DNA from: Psychroflexus salarius
Lineage (GTDB): Bacteria; Bacteroidota; Bacteroidia; Flavobacteriales; Flavobacteriaceae
Length of the DNA stretch: 64,000 nt
Reading direction: 5' to 3'
NCBI RefSeq assembly: GCF_900129035.1
Contig: NZ_FQTW01000001.1
Coordinates: 558,001 to 622,000 of the forward strand
How positions within the stretch are numbered: the first letter of the stretch is position 1; the number at the start of each line of letters is the position of its first letter. The notes below the pieces were generated by a model that was given only the letters and a program-made list of their open reading frames with translations, ran no database searches and was not told the DNA's origin. Positions 1 through 9,377 of this stretch are shown one piece after another. The position numbers and the translations under genes were made by a program.

Positions 1-672
1 AACTTTATAAAATTAGATGTGACATCTTCTGAAAGTATAAATAATGCTATTAATGAGATTATCAAACAAGAATCTAAGATTGATGTTTTAATTAACAATG
101 CAGGTGTTGGCATTACTGGTCCGGTTGAAGAAATACCCAACAAAGAAACACTCAATGTTTTTCAAACTAATTATTTTGGACCTGTACAAATAATCAATAC
201 TGTTTTACCCTTCATGCGTCAACAAAACAAAGGTTTTATCATCAACATAACATCTATTGCTGGATTTATGGGCTTACCTTTTCGAGGCCACTATTCAGCA
301 AGCAAAGGCGCATTTGAAACCATTACAGAAGCCTATCGTTTAGAGTTAAGAAACACAAATATTAAACTAACTAATATCGCTCCAGGCGACTTTGCAACAA
401 ATATTGCCTCTGGTCGTTATCACACACCTGTTAACGAAAAATCATTTTATAAAAACACTTATCAAAAGTCCTTAGATTTAATGAATGAACACGTTAATCA
501 TGGTTCAAACCCTGATCAAATGGCAAAAAAAGTTCTTCAAATACTTCAAAAATCAAACCCTAAAATTCACTATAAAGTTGGTAGTTTTTTACAAAAACTA
601 TCGCCTTTTTTAAAGGCTATTTTACCAGATAAAACCTACGAAAATTTATTAGCAAATCATTATAAACTTTAA
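1..672 (+). CDS. SDR family oxidoreductase (5' truncated by window edge)
   Basis: Short-chain dehydrogenase/reductase, a Rossmann-fold NAD(P)-dependent oxidoreductase. The frame is open from base 1, and the residues before the first possible start (a GTG at 19) already fit the family, so the true start lies outside the window and the TGxxxGxG cofactor motif is missing. Visible family marks are the NNAG motif (LINNAGVG), the catalytic serine strand (NITSIAG) and the YSASK active site of the YxxxK type. The C-terminal part (about 60 residues after the core) resembles classical SDRs of roughly 270 residues. The substrate cannot be inferred. It is followed 11 bases later by the aldolase gene on the same strand, so the two may be co-transcribed. 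Confidence 0.93.
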   Translation, partial: NFIKLDVTSSESINNAINEIIKQESKIDVLINNAGVGITGPVEEIPNKETLNVFQTNYFGPVQIINTVLPFMRQQNKGFIINITSIAGFMGLPFRGHYSASKGAFETITEAYRLELRNTNIKLTNIAPGDFATNIASGRYHTPVNEKSFYKNTYQKSLDLMNEHVNHGSNPDQMAKKVLQILQKSNPKIHYKVGSFLQKLSPFLKAILPDKTYENLLANHYKL

Positions 673-683
673 ATTCACAACAC

Positions 684-1337
684 ATGAAATTTTTTATTGA
701 CACAGCAAATCTTGACCAAATTAAAGAAGCTCAAGATTTAGGCATTTTAGATGGCGTAACTACTAATCCTTCACTGATGGCTAAGGAAGGAATAACTGGT
801 GAAGAAAATATTATTAACCACTACAAAGCTATTTGTGAAATTGTAGACGGCGATGTCAGTGCTGAAGTCATCGCAACTGATTTTGATGGTATCATTAAAG
901 AAGGCGAAGCTTTAGCTAAGCTACACAACCAAATCGTTGTAAAAGTGCCGATGATTAAAGACGGTATAAAAGCCATAAAATATTTTTCTGATAAAGGAAT
1001 TAAAACTAACTGCACATTAGTTTTTTCTGTTGGTCAAGCTATTTTAGCCGCTAAAGCTGGAGCAACTTATGTCTCTCCTTTTATAGGTCGACTTGATGAC
1101 ATTTCAACGGATGGCCTTAACTTGATTGAAGAAATAAGACTAGTTTACGACAACTACATGTTTGAAACCGAAATTCTTGCTGCTTCTGTAAGACATACAA
1201 TGCACGTTGTTGACTGTGCTAAAATTGGTGCTGATGTAATGACTGGCCCATTATCTTCTATTGAGGGTTTGCTTAAACATCCTCTAACCGACATTGGTTT
1301 AGAAAAATTCTTAGCCGACCATCATAAAAACAAATAA
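684..1337 (+). CDS. fsa: Fructose-6-phosphate aldolase / small transaldolase
   Basis: TalC/FSA-type transaldolase family protein, a TIM-barrel class I aldolase acting on sugar phosphates in the cytoplasm. At 217 residues it has the short family length. The N-terminus [13 protein letters not shown], the GVTTNPS segment (residues 24-30) and the Schiff-base lysine at about residue 87 in VVKVPM are all present. Short members may act as true transaldolases or as fructose-6-phosphate aldolases, and sequence alone does not separate these. A clear hairpin terminator follows at 1391-1420. Confidence 0.93.
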   Translation: MKFFIDTANLDQIKEAQDLGILDGVTTNPSLMAKEGITGEENIINHYKAICEIVDGDVSAEVIATDFDGIIKEGEALAKLHNQIVVKVPMIKDGIKAIKYFSDKGIKTNCTLVFSVGQAILAAKAGATYVSPFIGRLDDISTDGLNLIEEIRLVYDNYMFETEILAASVRHTMHVVDCAKIGADVMTGPLSSIEGLLKHPLTDIGLEKFLADHHKNK

Positions 1338-1390
1338 CTTACCCGTTTATGAGTTAACGATTTAAAACGCTTAGATTACCATAAAACTCT

Positions 1391-1420
1391 AAAGCTCTGA
1401 AATTATATCAGGGCTTTTTT
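1391..1420 (+). terminator. Rho-independent terminator after fsa
   Basis: A 10-bp stem, AAAGCTCTGA paired with TCAGGGCTTT (one G-T pair), closes around a short AT loop and runs into six T's. It ends the SDR-fsa transcript. Confidence 0.85.
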
Positions 1421-1447
1421 ATTTTCAAGTGCTTTTATTTAATTTTA

Positions 1448-1479
1448 TTGCTTTAAAATTATTTTTATTGCTACTTTTG
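1448..1479 (+). promoter_or_regulatory. Bacteroidota-type promoter of the giant T9SS gene
   Basis: TTG at 1448-1450, a 21-base spacer, then TACTTTTG at 1472-1479 (consensus TAnnTTTG). The box ends 15 bases before the ATG at 1495. This is why the in-frame ATG at 1429, which lies upstream of the promoter, was rejected as the start. Confidence 0.65.
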
Positions 1480-1494
1480 AATAAATACTTAATC

Positions 1495-4400
1495 ATGAAT
1501 CGAATAATTACTCTTCTATCCTGCCTATTTTTGTTATTCAGCATTAAAGCAAATGCGCAATGCTCAACAACACCATCACAAGTTTCAAGTATTAATCTAA
1601 GTGTAAATGCTGGTTCACTTTCAGTTAGTTGGAACGAAGTCAGCACTGATGCGCGTTATTTAGTTATTGGTCGTGAAACATCAGAAACAACATTTACTCC
1701 TGTAGACGGAACAGCATACACAGCAGGAGCTAGCTTAAATTTTGCAACAGCTGCAATTGTAGGTGTTGACGATTCAAAACTTTTAGCAAATACTTCAAAT
1801 GAAAATGTTAATATAAGTGGTCTAGAAGAAGGTACAACTTATCACATTTCCATATTTGCATTTTGTGACAATGGCCTTTTATATAATACTTCACTTACAA
1901 ATGAAGCCAATTCAGATTCAATTTTATTCACGCTTAATTATTGCTCTATAGGTTCAAATATTGCTAGTGATACCGATATAAATAGTATCTCTACAAATGG
2001 TTTTAGCAATTCAGACGCTGGTGGTACAGAATCAAATGAATATTATGATAACACTAATCTTGGTCCAATTGAAGTATATCAAGACACTGAATTTGACTTA
2101 GAATTAGATGTAAGTTCAAGTGCATCTGAACCTTCTCAAGTTGTCGCTTGGATAGATTTTAATCGTGATGGCGATTTTAATGACTCAGGTGAAAATATAG
2201 ATTTTGGTGAAATTACATTGAACTCTACAACAAGCCTAACAGAAACCATACAAGTTCCTGCAAATGCAACGCTAGGTACTACCAGATTAAGAGTGGTTAT
2301 AAAAGAAGGAAGTGTAGACCCAACTAGTTGCGGTAATCAAGATGGAATTGAAATTGAAGACTACAGCTTAAACATCAATACAATCAATACCTCTGATATA
2401 ATAAATGTTTCTAATAATTCAACCTCAAATACCATTACAGCAAACGAACAAACCATAGATTTTGGTGGTATTGACTCAGGTATTGGTTTTGAGTCTATAT
2501 TTTTTGAAATTAAGGATGATAGTAATTTTTCTGATGGGATAAACACAGAAGTTAATCAAATGACACTCCAAGAAGGAGATAACAACAGCTTTAACTGGGA
2601 TGGTCTAGACCTAAATAAAGTTGTTATAACTCATAGCGATAATTCAGATTTTACCAGTGCTTCAACAATATTGCTAACATCAGCTGAAGTCACACAAACA
2701 GGAAATTCTATTAGTTTAGATTTATCAAGTACAACTGTAAACATTGCAGATAACACCTCTAAATACTTTAAAATAAATTTATTTTTAGATGAAACACTAC
2801 CAGTTGATAGTGATCAAAGTCTTTTTCAAGCTGAAGTTACTTTTAATAACTCAGGCTTTACAACTACTACGGGAAGTAATGGCTTCTTAAGCGAAATTAA
2901 TTCTGGAAATGATCTCTTAGGTCCAGAACTTACTATTAATGTTGAAGCTTCTCAACTTGTATTTACCAGCACCTTTTTAAGTGACTATTTTGTAAATATT
3001 GATTTTGAAACTATAAGCGTTCAAGCTCAAGACATTAACGGTAATTTAGATACAGATTACTCAAATGAAGTTACTTTAAGCTCAGACGATCTTAATAGTA
3101 TTGATATTTCAGTCGATGCTACAAATTCAGTATTTGCTGAAAATGGTGAAGCAAATTTTAATGCTATTTTTTATGATGAAGTAGCTACTGCAGAAACACT
3201 TCAAGCGACTGATGGAACATTTTCGTCTAATTCTTCATCAAGTTTTAATGTAATTGAAACTGATTCAGATACGCAAATTGAATCACCAACTACTCAAATT
3301 TCATCAAGCACAGTCATTGCAGCAGACCATACAAGCTCAGGCACACCAATTGAAGTTTTCAGATTTGATATTGAAGACTTAGGGACTTCAGATGGTTTGT
3401 CAACCTTTGTAACTGAAATTAAATTTACTTCAGCAGATAATAACACAGCAAATTTTCAAGATGTTATCAATAACATTAGCCTATCAGACGGAACACAAAC
3501 CTATGTTGCAGATAGCTTTACTACCACTCAAGACACCATTACCTTAAGCTTTACGGCAACACCAATTGAAGTAAATGATGCCTCAACTTTAACGCTTACT
3601 GCTTCAGTAGAACTTTCAAATAATCCAATTGTAGATAATAGCATTTTAGCTTTAGAAATTGATACCGCTAATCATGAATTTAGCTCTACTAATCAAGGTT
3701 CAAATTTTGAAGAAAACCAGAGCAACGGAATTATTACTGGACCTGAAATTACTCTAAATGTTGTTGCAACTGAGCTTATTTTCTTTCAACAACCTAGTAA
3801 TACGCTAATCGGGCAAACAATGATTCCAGAAGTTGAAGTTGCTGCGGTAGACGTCAACAATAACTTAGATACCGATTATTCTCAAAACGTCACATTAACA
3901 ACAAGTGGTGTATCAACCATTAGCGTTTCTTCAACACTAACAAAACAAGCTATTGATGGTGTTGCCTCATTTGATGATTTAAATTATTCTTCATTAGGTA
4001 TCGACAATTCGCTGTCTGCTGAAGATAATTCAACACCGACAAGCTTGGTTAGTGGCTCAAGCAACTTATTTGATATTTTAGGCACATTTGACGAAACAAG
4101 CTTAGTGAATGTTCCTGGATCACAATCAACAAATCAAATTATTGAAGCCGCATTATTTACTGATGCTTCATCTACATTTGAAGTCTTAAGTTTCAGTATT
4201 AATGATTCAGGTCCAGATGGTTTATCGACCAACGTTACTCAAGTCAGTTTTACACCTTCAACAGAAAATACAGCTGACTGGAGTGACCACATTTCGGGGC
4301 TTGTTTTAAGTGACGGAACTACAACATACACGCCAGATTCTTCAACAATAAATGATACCGAGATTATACTTGAATTTGACACGCCTATTATTGTTGAAGA

Positions 4401-7371
4401 CGCGTCAAGCCTAGAACTTAAAGTAAACGCTTTTTTAAATACAGCTAATATTGTAGATGGCGAGATTATTAGTTTTGAAATTGCAACTTCAAATGCAGGA
4501 TTCAGTACAAATACCTCAGGAAGTAGATTTAATTCACCTTACGTTACAGAAACTATTACAGGTCCAGAAATAACGGTTGATGTCGTAGGAACAGAACTTG
4601 CTTTTTCAGCTCAGCCTACAAATACATTAATATTTCAAAACATGTCTACAGTTGAAGTAAGCCTGACCGATATTAACGGTAATGAAGATACAACTTCAAC
4701 AATACAAGTGAGTATTACATCAACAGGTAGTTTGATTGGCGGCACGACTTCTTCTTTAACTAGTAGCGGCTTTGCATCATTTGATGATATTGTTCACGAT
4801 GCTACAGGTACAGGCTTAACTCTAACTGCTAACGCAACAGGGTTTACCCCGATTACTTCAACAAGTTTTGATATCACAGATGAAGAAGTCATTGCATTAC
4901 AAGATTGGGATGACACCACACCTGTTTGGTCTGTAAGTTCTGTAAGTAGCATATCAGGATCAGGATGGGATACTGATTTTTATGGCGAAATACAAAACAA
5001 TACGGGTAATGTAGATGAATTTTCTAATAGTGGATTCCAAAATGAAATCTTTGGGGTTAATAATTTAGATGCCATCACAGGTGCCTTAAACCCGGAACTT
5101 ATAGAATTAGTAAATGTGGATGTTTCAAATTATGACGATATCTCATTTTCATTCGACTATGAGTATTTAAACCTAGATGATGCTGTTGATATTCTATCTT
5201 ATGAACTATTTTATGATGATGTTTCACAAGGTGAAGTAAGCCTTCTATCTACTGGAACAGATCAAGACTTGAGTGGAAACATTAATCTGAGTGTAGATGA
5301 AAGTGGTGGAGAAATCAGTAACATACGCGTAACGTTAAAAGTATTTAATAATAGTTTAGATGAATATATTGGGATAGATAATATCTCTCTTTTGGGTAAA
5401 AAAGCAAGTATAGATTACGTTTATGATGGCACAAGTTGGTCTCCAGAAAATCCTGATGGCATTGCAACAATTCAGGATAATCTTACAGTAGAATCAGGAA
5501 CAACTAGTTTAAACTCAATTAACTTTTGCAATAACCTACAAATAGATGCTGGCGCAACCTTAAATTTAAATGCGGCAACAACATTTGCTGGTGATATCAC
5601 AAACGATGGTGAGTTAAATGCTACTGATGCAGATCTAGAATTTAAAGGTTCAACTATACAGAGCTTAACTTCATCAAACAAAATCAATGTAAAATCGATT
5701 AAATTAAGTAATTCAAACAATCTCACACTAGACACGGACATCGATTTGTTTGAAACCCTAACAATAGATGCAGGAAATATTAATATTAATACTAATGACA
5801 CCTTAACTCTAAGAAGTAATGCGTTAGGCACGGCATCTATCGGTCAAATTGCTAACGGTTCATCAATCAGTGGTGGGATTATAATTGAGCAATTTATTCC
5901 ACAATCTAATCGTGCATTTAGATATTTATCATCGCCAATTTCTACAACAACTTCAATTAATGACAACTGGCAAGAAGGTCAAAATAATAATTCTGGAGAA
6001 ATTTCAAATTACAACGAAAACTGGAGTAGTTATGTTACTGACGGAAACAATCAAGACAATAATCCAGGATTTGGTACTCATATAACAGGGTCTAACACTG
6101 GCTCTGATGGTTTTGACGAAACCATCACTGGTAATTCGTCTATATTTAGTTGGGATAATTCGTTTCAACAATGGAATTCAATCTCAAATACGCAATCTAA
6201 TTCATTAATTGCTGGCAATGCTTATGCAGTTCTCATTAGAGGCGACAGGTCTACTAGTTTATTTTCAAACTCAGTTGTCGGAGGTGCAACAACATTAAGA
6301 ATAAAAGACAATGCTGAAAACCTAGTTTATGGCAATACAAATGTCAATAGCAATTTATTAAATTCTGAAGCCATTGGAAGCTGGAATTTAATTGGGAATT
6401 TATATCAAGCTAAAGTTGATATGCAGCAAATCACTAATAATTCAACTGATATTCAATCGAATTACTACTATGTTTATGACCCAACTCTTAATGAACGTGG
6501 TGGCTATGTAGCAGTAGATTTAAATACTATTAATGGCTCACCAACGCCAAGTTCTAATCAAGACAAATACTTACAGCCAGGACAAGCCTTTTTTATTCAA
6601 AATACGGGAGTTTCACCTCAATTAAGCTTTCAAGAAAACTATAAAAAAGCCGGGCAAGTCACAAATGTTGTTTTAAGTACTTCAAATAATACTGACTTCA
6701 AAGAAGTTAATATTGAAGTATTTAAAAATCAAACTTTAGTTGATGGTGCGAAAGTTGAGTTTGGAAGCCAATATAGTGATGAAGTTAACTTTGAAGATGC
6801 TGTAAAATTATGGAATAATGACGAAAGCTTAGCAATTAAAAATAATGAAGATTATTTAAGTATTAATAAAATAAATTCTTTAGATCAGGATACTGAAATA
6901 AATTTATTCTTATGGAATTTTACTTCAACTAATTATATCTTTAAAATAAATATCACTAATGTTGAAAACGCAATATTATATGATCAATATTTAGAGACTT
7001 ATACATCATTAGAAAGCGGACAAAATTCTATTGATGTTGAAATTGACGAAGCCATAACTGAATCGATTGACTCTAACCGTTTTAAGATTATTTTTGATCC
7101 AACAACGCTTAACTTTGAGAATTTTGAAGACTCCATTGAAGCGCTTAGCATTTACCCGAACCCGAATTCTGGTAAATTGATTAACATAAAAGGAAACTAT
7201 GACTTCGAAAACATTAAAGTTAATATTTATGATCAATTCGGAAGACTTATTAACTCTCCTTCAATTAAACAACAACAAATTAACTTTAAGACTGCTTTAA
7301 ATCCAGGACTCTATTTTGTGGAGTTTAAAAACGGTAACAATAAATCGACTAAAAAATTGATTGTGAAATAA
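1495..7371 (+). CDS. Giant secreted multidomain protein with T9SS sorting domain
   Basis: A 1958-residue exported protein with a signal peptide of about 22 residues ending KANAQ. In order: a fibronectin III-like domain (about 23-145); a GEVED-type domain (about 150-291) with a WIDFNRDGDF calcium-loop-like motif; three diverged repeats of about 270-290 residues (starting near 299, 587 and 861), each ending with a GPEITxNVxxxxL strand and an NGNLDTDYS-like strand; a jelly-roll-like region (about 1143-1305); a beta-rich head with the FRYLSSP motif near 1475; a conserved module from about 1724; and a type A T9SS sorting domain (SIYPNPNSG, about 1885-1958). It is Asn/Ser/Thr-rich and almost cysteine-free, as is usual for surface adhesins. 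Function is unknown; adhesion or a cell-surface role is an inference. It shares its last 500 residues with the product of 42591-44384. Confidence 0.85.
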   Translation: MNRIITLLSCLFLLFSIKANAQCSTTPSQVSSINLSVNAGSLSVSWNEVSTDARYLVIGRETSETTFTPVDGTAYTAGASLNFATAAIVGVDDSKLLANTSNENVNISGLEEGTTYHISIFAFCDNGLLYNTSLTNEANSDSILFTLNYCSIGSNIASDTDINSISTNGFSNSDAGGTESNEYYDNTNLGPIEVYQDTEFDLELDVSSSASEPSQVVAWIDFNRDGDFNDSGENIDFGEITLNSTTSLTETIQVPANATLGTTRLRVVIKEGSVDPTSCGNQDGIEIEDYSLNINTINTSDIINVSNNSTSNTITANEQTIDFGGIDSGIGFESIFFEIKDDSNFSDGINTEVNQMTLQEGDNNSFNWDGLDLNKVVITHSDNSDFTSASTILLTSAEVTQTGNSISLDLSSTTVNIADNTSKYFKINLFLDETLPVDSDQSLFQAEVTFNNSGFTTTTGSNGFLSEINSGNDLLGPELTINVEASQLVFTSTFLSDYFVNIDFETISVQAQDINGNLDTDYSNEVTLSSDDLNSIDISVDATNSVFAENGEANFNAIFYDEVATAETLQATDGTFSSNSSSSFNVIETDSDTQIESPTTQISSSTVIAADHTSSGTPIEVFRFDIEDLGTSDGLSTFVTEIKFTSADNNTANFQDVINNISLSDGTQTYVADSFTTTQDTITLSFTATPIEVNDASTLTLTASVELSNNPIVDNSILALEIDTANHEFSSTNQGSNFEENQSNGIITGPEITLNVVATELIFFQQPSNTLIGQTMIPEVEVAAVDVNNNLDTDYSQNVTLTTSGVSTISVSSTLTKQAIDGVASFDDLNYSSLGIDNSLSAEDNSTPTSLVSGSSNLFDILGTFDETSLVNVPGSQSTNQIIEAALFTDASSTFEVLSFSINDSGPDGLSTNVTQVSFTPSTENTADWSDHISGLVLSDGTTTYTPDSSTINDTEIILEFDTPIIVEDASSLELKVNAFLNTANIVDGEIISFEIATSNAGFSTNTSGSRFNSPYVTETITGPEITVDVVGTELAFSAQPTNTLIFQNMSTVEVSLTDINGNEDTTSTIQVSITSTGSLIGGTTSSLTSSGFASFDDIVHDATGTGLTLTANATGFTPITSTSFDITDEEVIALQDWDDTTPVWSVSSVSSISGSGWDTDFYGEIQNNTGNVDEFSNSGFQNEIFGVNNLDAITGALNPELIELVNVDVSNYDDISFSFDYEYLNLDDAVDILSYELFYDDVSQGEVSLLSTGTDQDLSGNINLSVDESGGEISNIRVTLKVFNNSLDEYIGIDNISLLGKKASIDYVYDGTSWSPENPDGIATIQDNLTVESGTTSLNSINFCNNLQIDAGATLNLNAATTFAGDITNDGELNATDADLEFKGSTIQSLTSSNKINVKSIKLSNSNNLTLDTDIDLFETLTIDAGNININTNDTLTLRSNALGTASIGQIANGSSISGGIIIEQFIPQSNRAFRYLSSPISTTTSINDNWQEGQNNNSGEISNYNENWSSYVTDGNNQDNNPGFGTHITGSNTGSDGFDETITGNSSIFSWDNSFQQWNSISNTQSNSLIAGNAYAVLIRGDRSTSLFSNSVVGGATTLRIKDNAENLVYGNTNVNSNLLNSEAIGSWNLIGNLYQAKVDMQQITNNSTDIQSNYYYVYDPTLNERGGYVAVDLNTINGSPTPSSNQDKYLQPGQAFFIQNTGVSPQLSFQENYKKAGQVTNVVLSTSNNTDFKEVNIEVFKNQTLVDGAKVEFGSQYSDEVNFEDAVKLWNNDESLAIKNNEDYLSINKINSLDQDTEINLFLWNFTSTNYIFKINITNVENAILYDQYLETYTSLESGQNSIDVEIDEAITESIDSNRFKIIFDPTTLNFENFEDSIEALSIYPNPNSGKLINIKGNYDFENIKVNIYDQFGRLINSPSIKQQQINFKTALNPGLYFVEFKNGNNKSTKKLIVK

Positions 7372-7394
7372 ACAATTTACAAACTCTAAAAAAG

Positions 7395-7422
7395 ACCTGA
7401 GATTTAAGCTCAGGTTTTTTTT
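7395..7422 (+). terminator. Rho-independent terminator after the giant gene
   Basis: A perfect 7-bp stem, ACCTGAG/CTCAGGT, with a 7-base loop is followed by eight T's. It is located 24 bases after the stop codon. Confidence 0.88.
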
Positions 7423-7494
7423 ATGTTAAAAAATAATGTTTTTTGCTAACTATTAATATTTTTTGCTACTTTTATGTATGTAAAAACAATACCT

Positions 7495-8268
7495 ATGAAA
7501 ACAATTACTTTTTTTACGTGTTTAGTCGCCATTTTCGGGAGTGCTTATGGTATGCAGAATAACAATAGCGGAGAAATAACAGCTAATCTTTATCGTGTAA
7601 CTAATACAGATGAGATTTTAGTTGATGGTATTAGGGTTCAATTTAACGAAATCTACTCTAATCAAGTAACTAATGAAGATGCTGGTAAGATGTGGAATCC
7701 TGATGAAAGTGTAGCAATTTTAAACCAAAACTATTACCTAAGCATTGATAAAAGAAACTTGTATACACCAAATACAGAAGTTAAATTCTACTTCTACAAT
7801 TACGTTGCTACAAACTATAAGCTTGAAATTAATCATGATTTAAATGATCAAATATACTTATACGACAGCTTAGCAAATACCTATTCAACTTTAACATCTG
7901 GAACAAATGCTATTTATTACAGTGTTGAAAATAATCAAATTTCAGCTTCACCAGAACGCTTTAAAATAGTGTTTACAAATCCGTTCGATAGTACCTTATC
8001 AACCACTAAAATAACTTCAAAAGATGTAAAAGTTTATCCAAATCCCACAAAAGATGGTTTTGTAAATATTGACACACATTTATTAAAAGGTTTAGATGTT
8101 GAGCTTTTAGTGTATGACCAACTAGGGCGTCAAGTATTCCAAGAAAAAAGAAACATTCAAAACAATAGTTCAATGCTTAACTTAAATACATCAGTAAAGC
8201 AAGGCACCTATATTTTACAAATTAAAACAGACCAACAACAATTCACCAAGCGTTTGGTGGTGTTATAA
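7495..8268 (+). CDS. Small secreted protein: stand-alone copy of the T9SS C-terminal module
   Basis: A 257-residue protein. The ATG at 7495 gives a normal signal peptide (MKTITFFTCLVAIFGSAYG), and a TAnnTTTA-like box lies just upstream, so the in-frame ATG at 7474 is less likely. The mature part aligns by eye along its length with the last 250 residues of the preceding giant protein: KMWNPDESVAIL here against KLWNNDESLAIK there, then a YLSI strand, a TNYKLEI strand, a YLYD strand and a RFKIVF strand. It ends in its own T9SS type A sorting domain (VYPNPTKDGF). No catalytic residues are recognised. It looks like a duplication of the terminal module with its own secretion signals. Confidence 0.8.
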   Translation: MKTITFFTCLVAIFGSAYGMQNNNSGEITANLYRVTNTDEILVDGIRVQFNEIYSNQVTNEDAGKMWNPDESVAILNQNYYLSIDKRNLYTPNTEVKFYFYNYVATNYKLEINHDLNDQIYLYDSLANTYSTLTSGTNAIYYSVENNQISASPERFKIVFTNPFDSTLSTTKITSKDVKVYPNPTKDGFVNIDTHLLKGLDVELLVYDQLGRQVFQEKRNIQNNSSMLNLNTSVKQGTYILQIKTDQQQFTKRLVVL

Positions 8269-8275
8269 GTTATAT

Positions 8276-9298
8276 TTATATGTTTTCTAATAAATGCCTA
8301 ACATAATCATGTTGGGCATTTGTATAATCTAAATGCGTCACCATTCGCATTTTACCTTCACCCATGTTACTAATTCTGACTGAATTTTGATCTAAATGAT
8401 TTAAAAAGTCCTGTTCTGAAATTTTATTAGAATTTAAATAGAAAATAATAATATTAGTTTCTACAGCTTCAACTGAAGCGATATAGCTTTGCTCATTTAA
8501 ACAATTTTCTAGCTCTTTTGCTTTTTTATGATCGGCTTTGAGTTGGTCTAAATGATTTTCTAACGCATAAAGACCTGCAGCAGCTGCAAAGCCTACCTGA
8601 CGCATACCACCACCTAAAACCTTTCTTACACGTATAGCATTTTTCATTAAGCTAGAATTACCCACTAAAACAGTTCCCATTGGTGCACCTAGTCCTTTAG
8701 ACAAACAAATCGAAATGGTATCAAATAATGCCCCAAATTCTTTTGGGTCGTGTTGTTGAGCTACAATTGCATTCATTAATCGTGCACCATCTAAATGCAA
8801 ACCTAAATTGTGTTGATTGCATACTTCTCTAATCTTTTTAATTTCTTCTAAATCATAACAAGCACCGCCACCTTTATTGGTTGTATTTTCTAAACAAACC
8901 AAAGAAGTTAAAGGACTATGATAAAAATCTGGCGCATTAATTCCAGCTTCAACTTGCTTTGCTGTAATGATACCGCGATCGCCATCTATTAACTTACAAC
9001 TCACACCACTATTAAAAGAGGCGCCGCCACCTTCATAATTATAAACATGCGCCCATTTATCACAAATTAACTGTTCACCTGGTAGCGTATGTAATTTGAT
9101 GGCTGTCTGGTTAGCCATACTTCCTGTCGGAAAATATAAAGCCTCATCCATACCAAATAAATGAGCCACATAAGCTTCTAGTTGATTAACAGTTGGATCT
9201 TCTTTATAAACATCATCACCAACTTCAGCATTCATCATCGCTTGCATCATTCCTTCGGTTGGTTGAGTAACCGTATCACTTCTTAAATCGACTTGCAT
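8276..9298 (-). CDS. ltaE: Low-specificity L-threonine aldolase
   Basis: A PLP-dependent fold-type I enzyme of 340 residues that splits L-threonine or allo-threonine into glycine and acetaldehyde in the cytoplasm. The family start LRSDTVTQPT, the HLDGAR segment (168-173, with the cofactor-binding Asp) and the PLP lysine K201 in SKGLGAP are visible. A longer frame reaches 9379 but would overlap the divergent prfB start and its promoter, so the ATG at 9298 is preferred. The gene converges with the small T9SS gene, with only 7 bases between stop codons. Confidence 0.93.
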   Translation of the reverse strand: MQVDLRSDTVTQPTEGMMQAMMNAEVGDDVYKEDPTVNQLEAYVAHLFGMDEALYFPTGSMANQTAIKLHTLPGEQLICDKWAHVYNYEGGGASFNSGVSCKLIDGDRGIITAKQVEAGINAPDFYHSPLTSLVCLENTTNKGGGACYDLEEIKKIREVCNQHNLGLHLDGARLMNAIVAQQHDPKEFGALFDTISICLSKGLGAPMGTVLVGNSSLMKNAIRVRKVLGGGMRQVGFAAAAGLYALENHLDQLKADHKKAKELENCLNEQSYIASVEAVETNIIIFYLNSNKISEQDFLNHLDQNSVRISNMGEGKMRMVTHLDYTNAQHDYVRHLLENI

Positions 9299-9331
9299 AA
9301 CAATTTTTATTTCAAATAAACAATAAAGGTA

Positions 9332-9362
9332 TTGATATGACAACTCATATTTTCTAAATTTG
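9332..9362 (+). promoter_or_regulatory. Promoter of prfB
   Basis: TTG at 9332-9334, a 20-base spacer, and TAAATTTG at 9355-9362. The box ends 15 bases before the prfB ATG at 9378, predicting a very short leader. Confidence 0.65.
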
Positions 9363-9377
9363 TTCAAAAAATTAGCC

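Noticed and set aside
1429-1494. Longer start of the giant protein at 1429
   Set aside because: It would place the start upstream of the TTG/TACTTTTG promoter and bury the signal peptide behind 22 extra hydrophobic residues.
5472-5831. 119-residue frame opposite the giant gene
   Set aside because: It is antisense to the clearly coding T9SS gene, with unusual composition and no start context.
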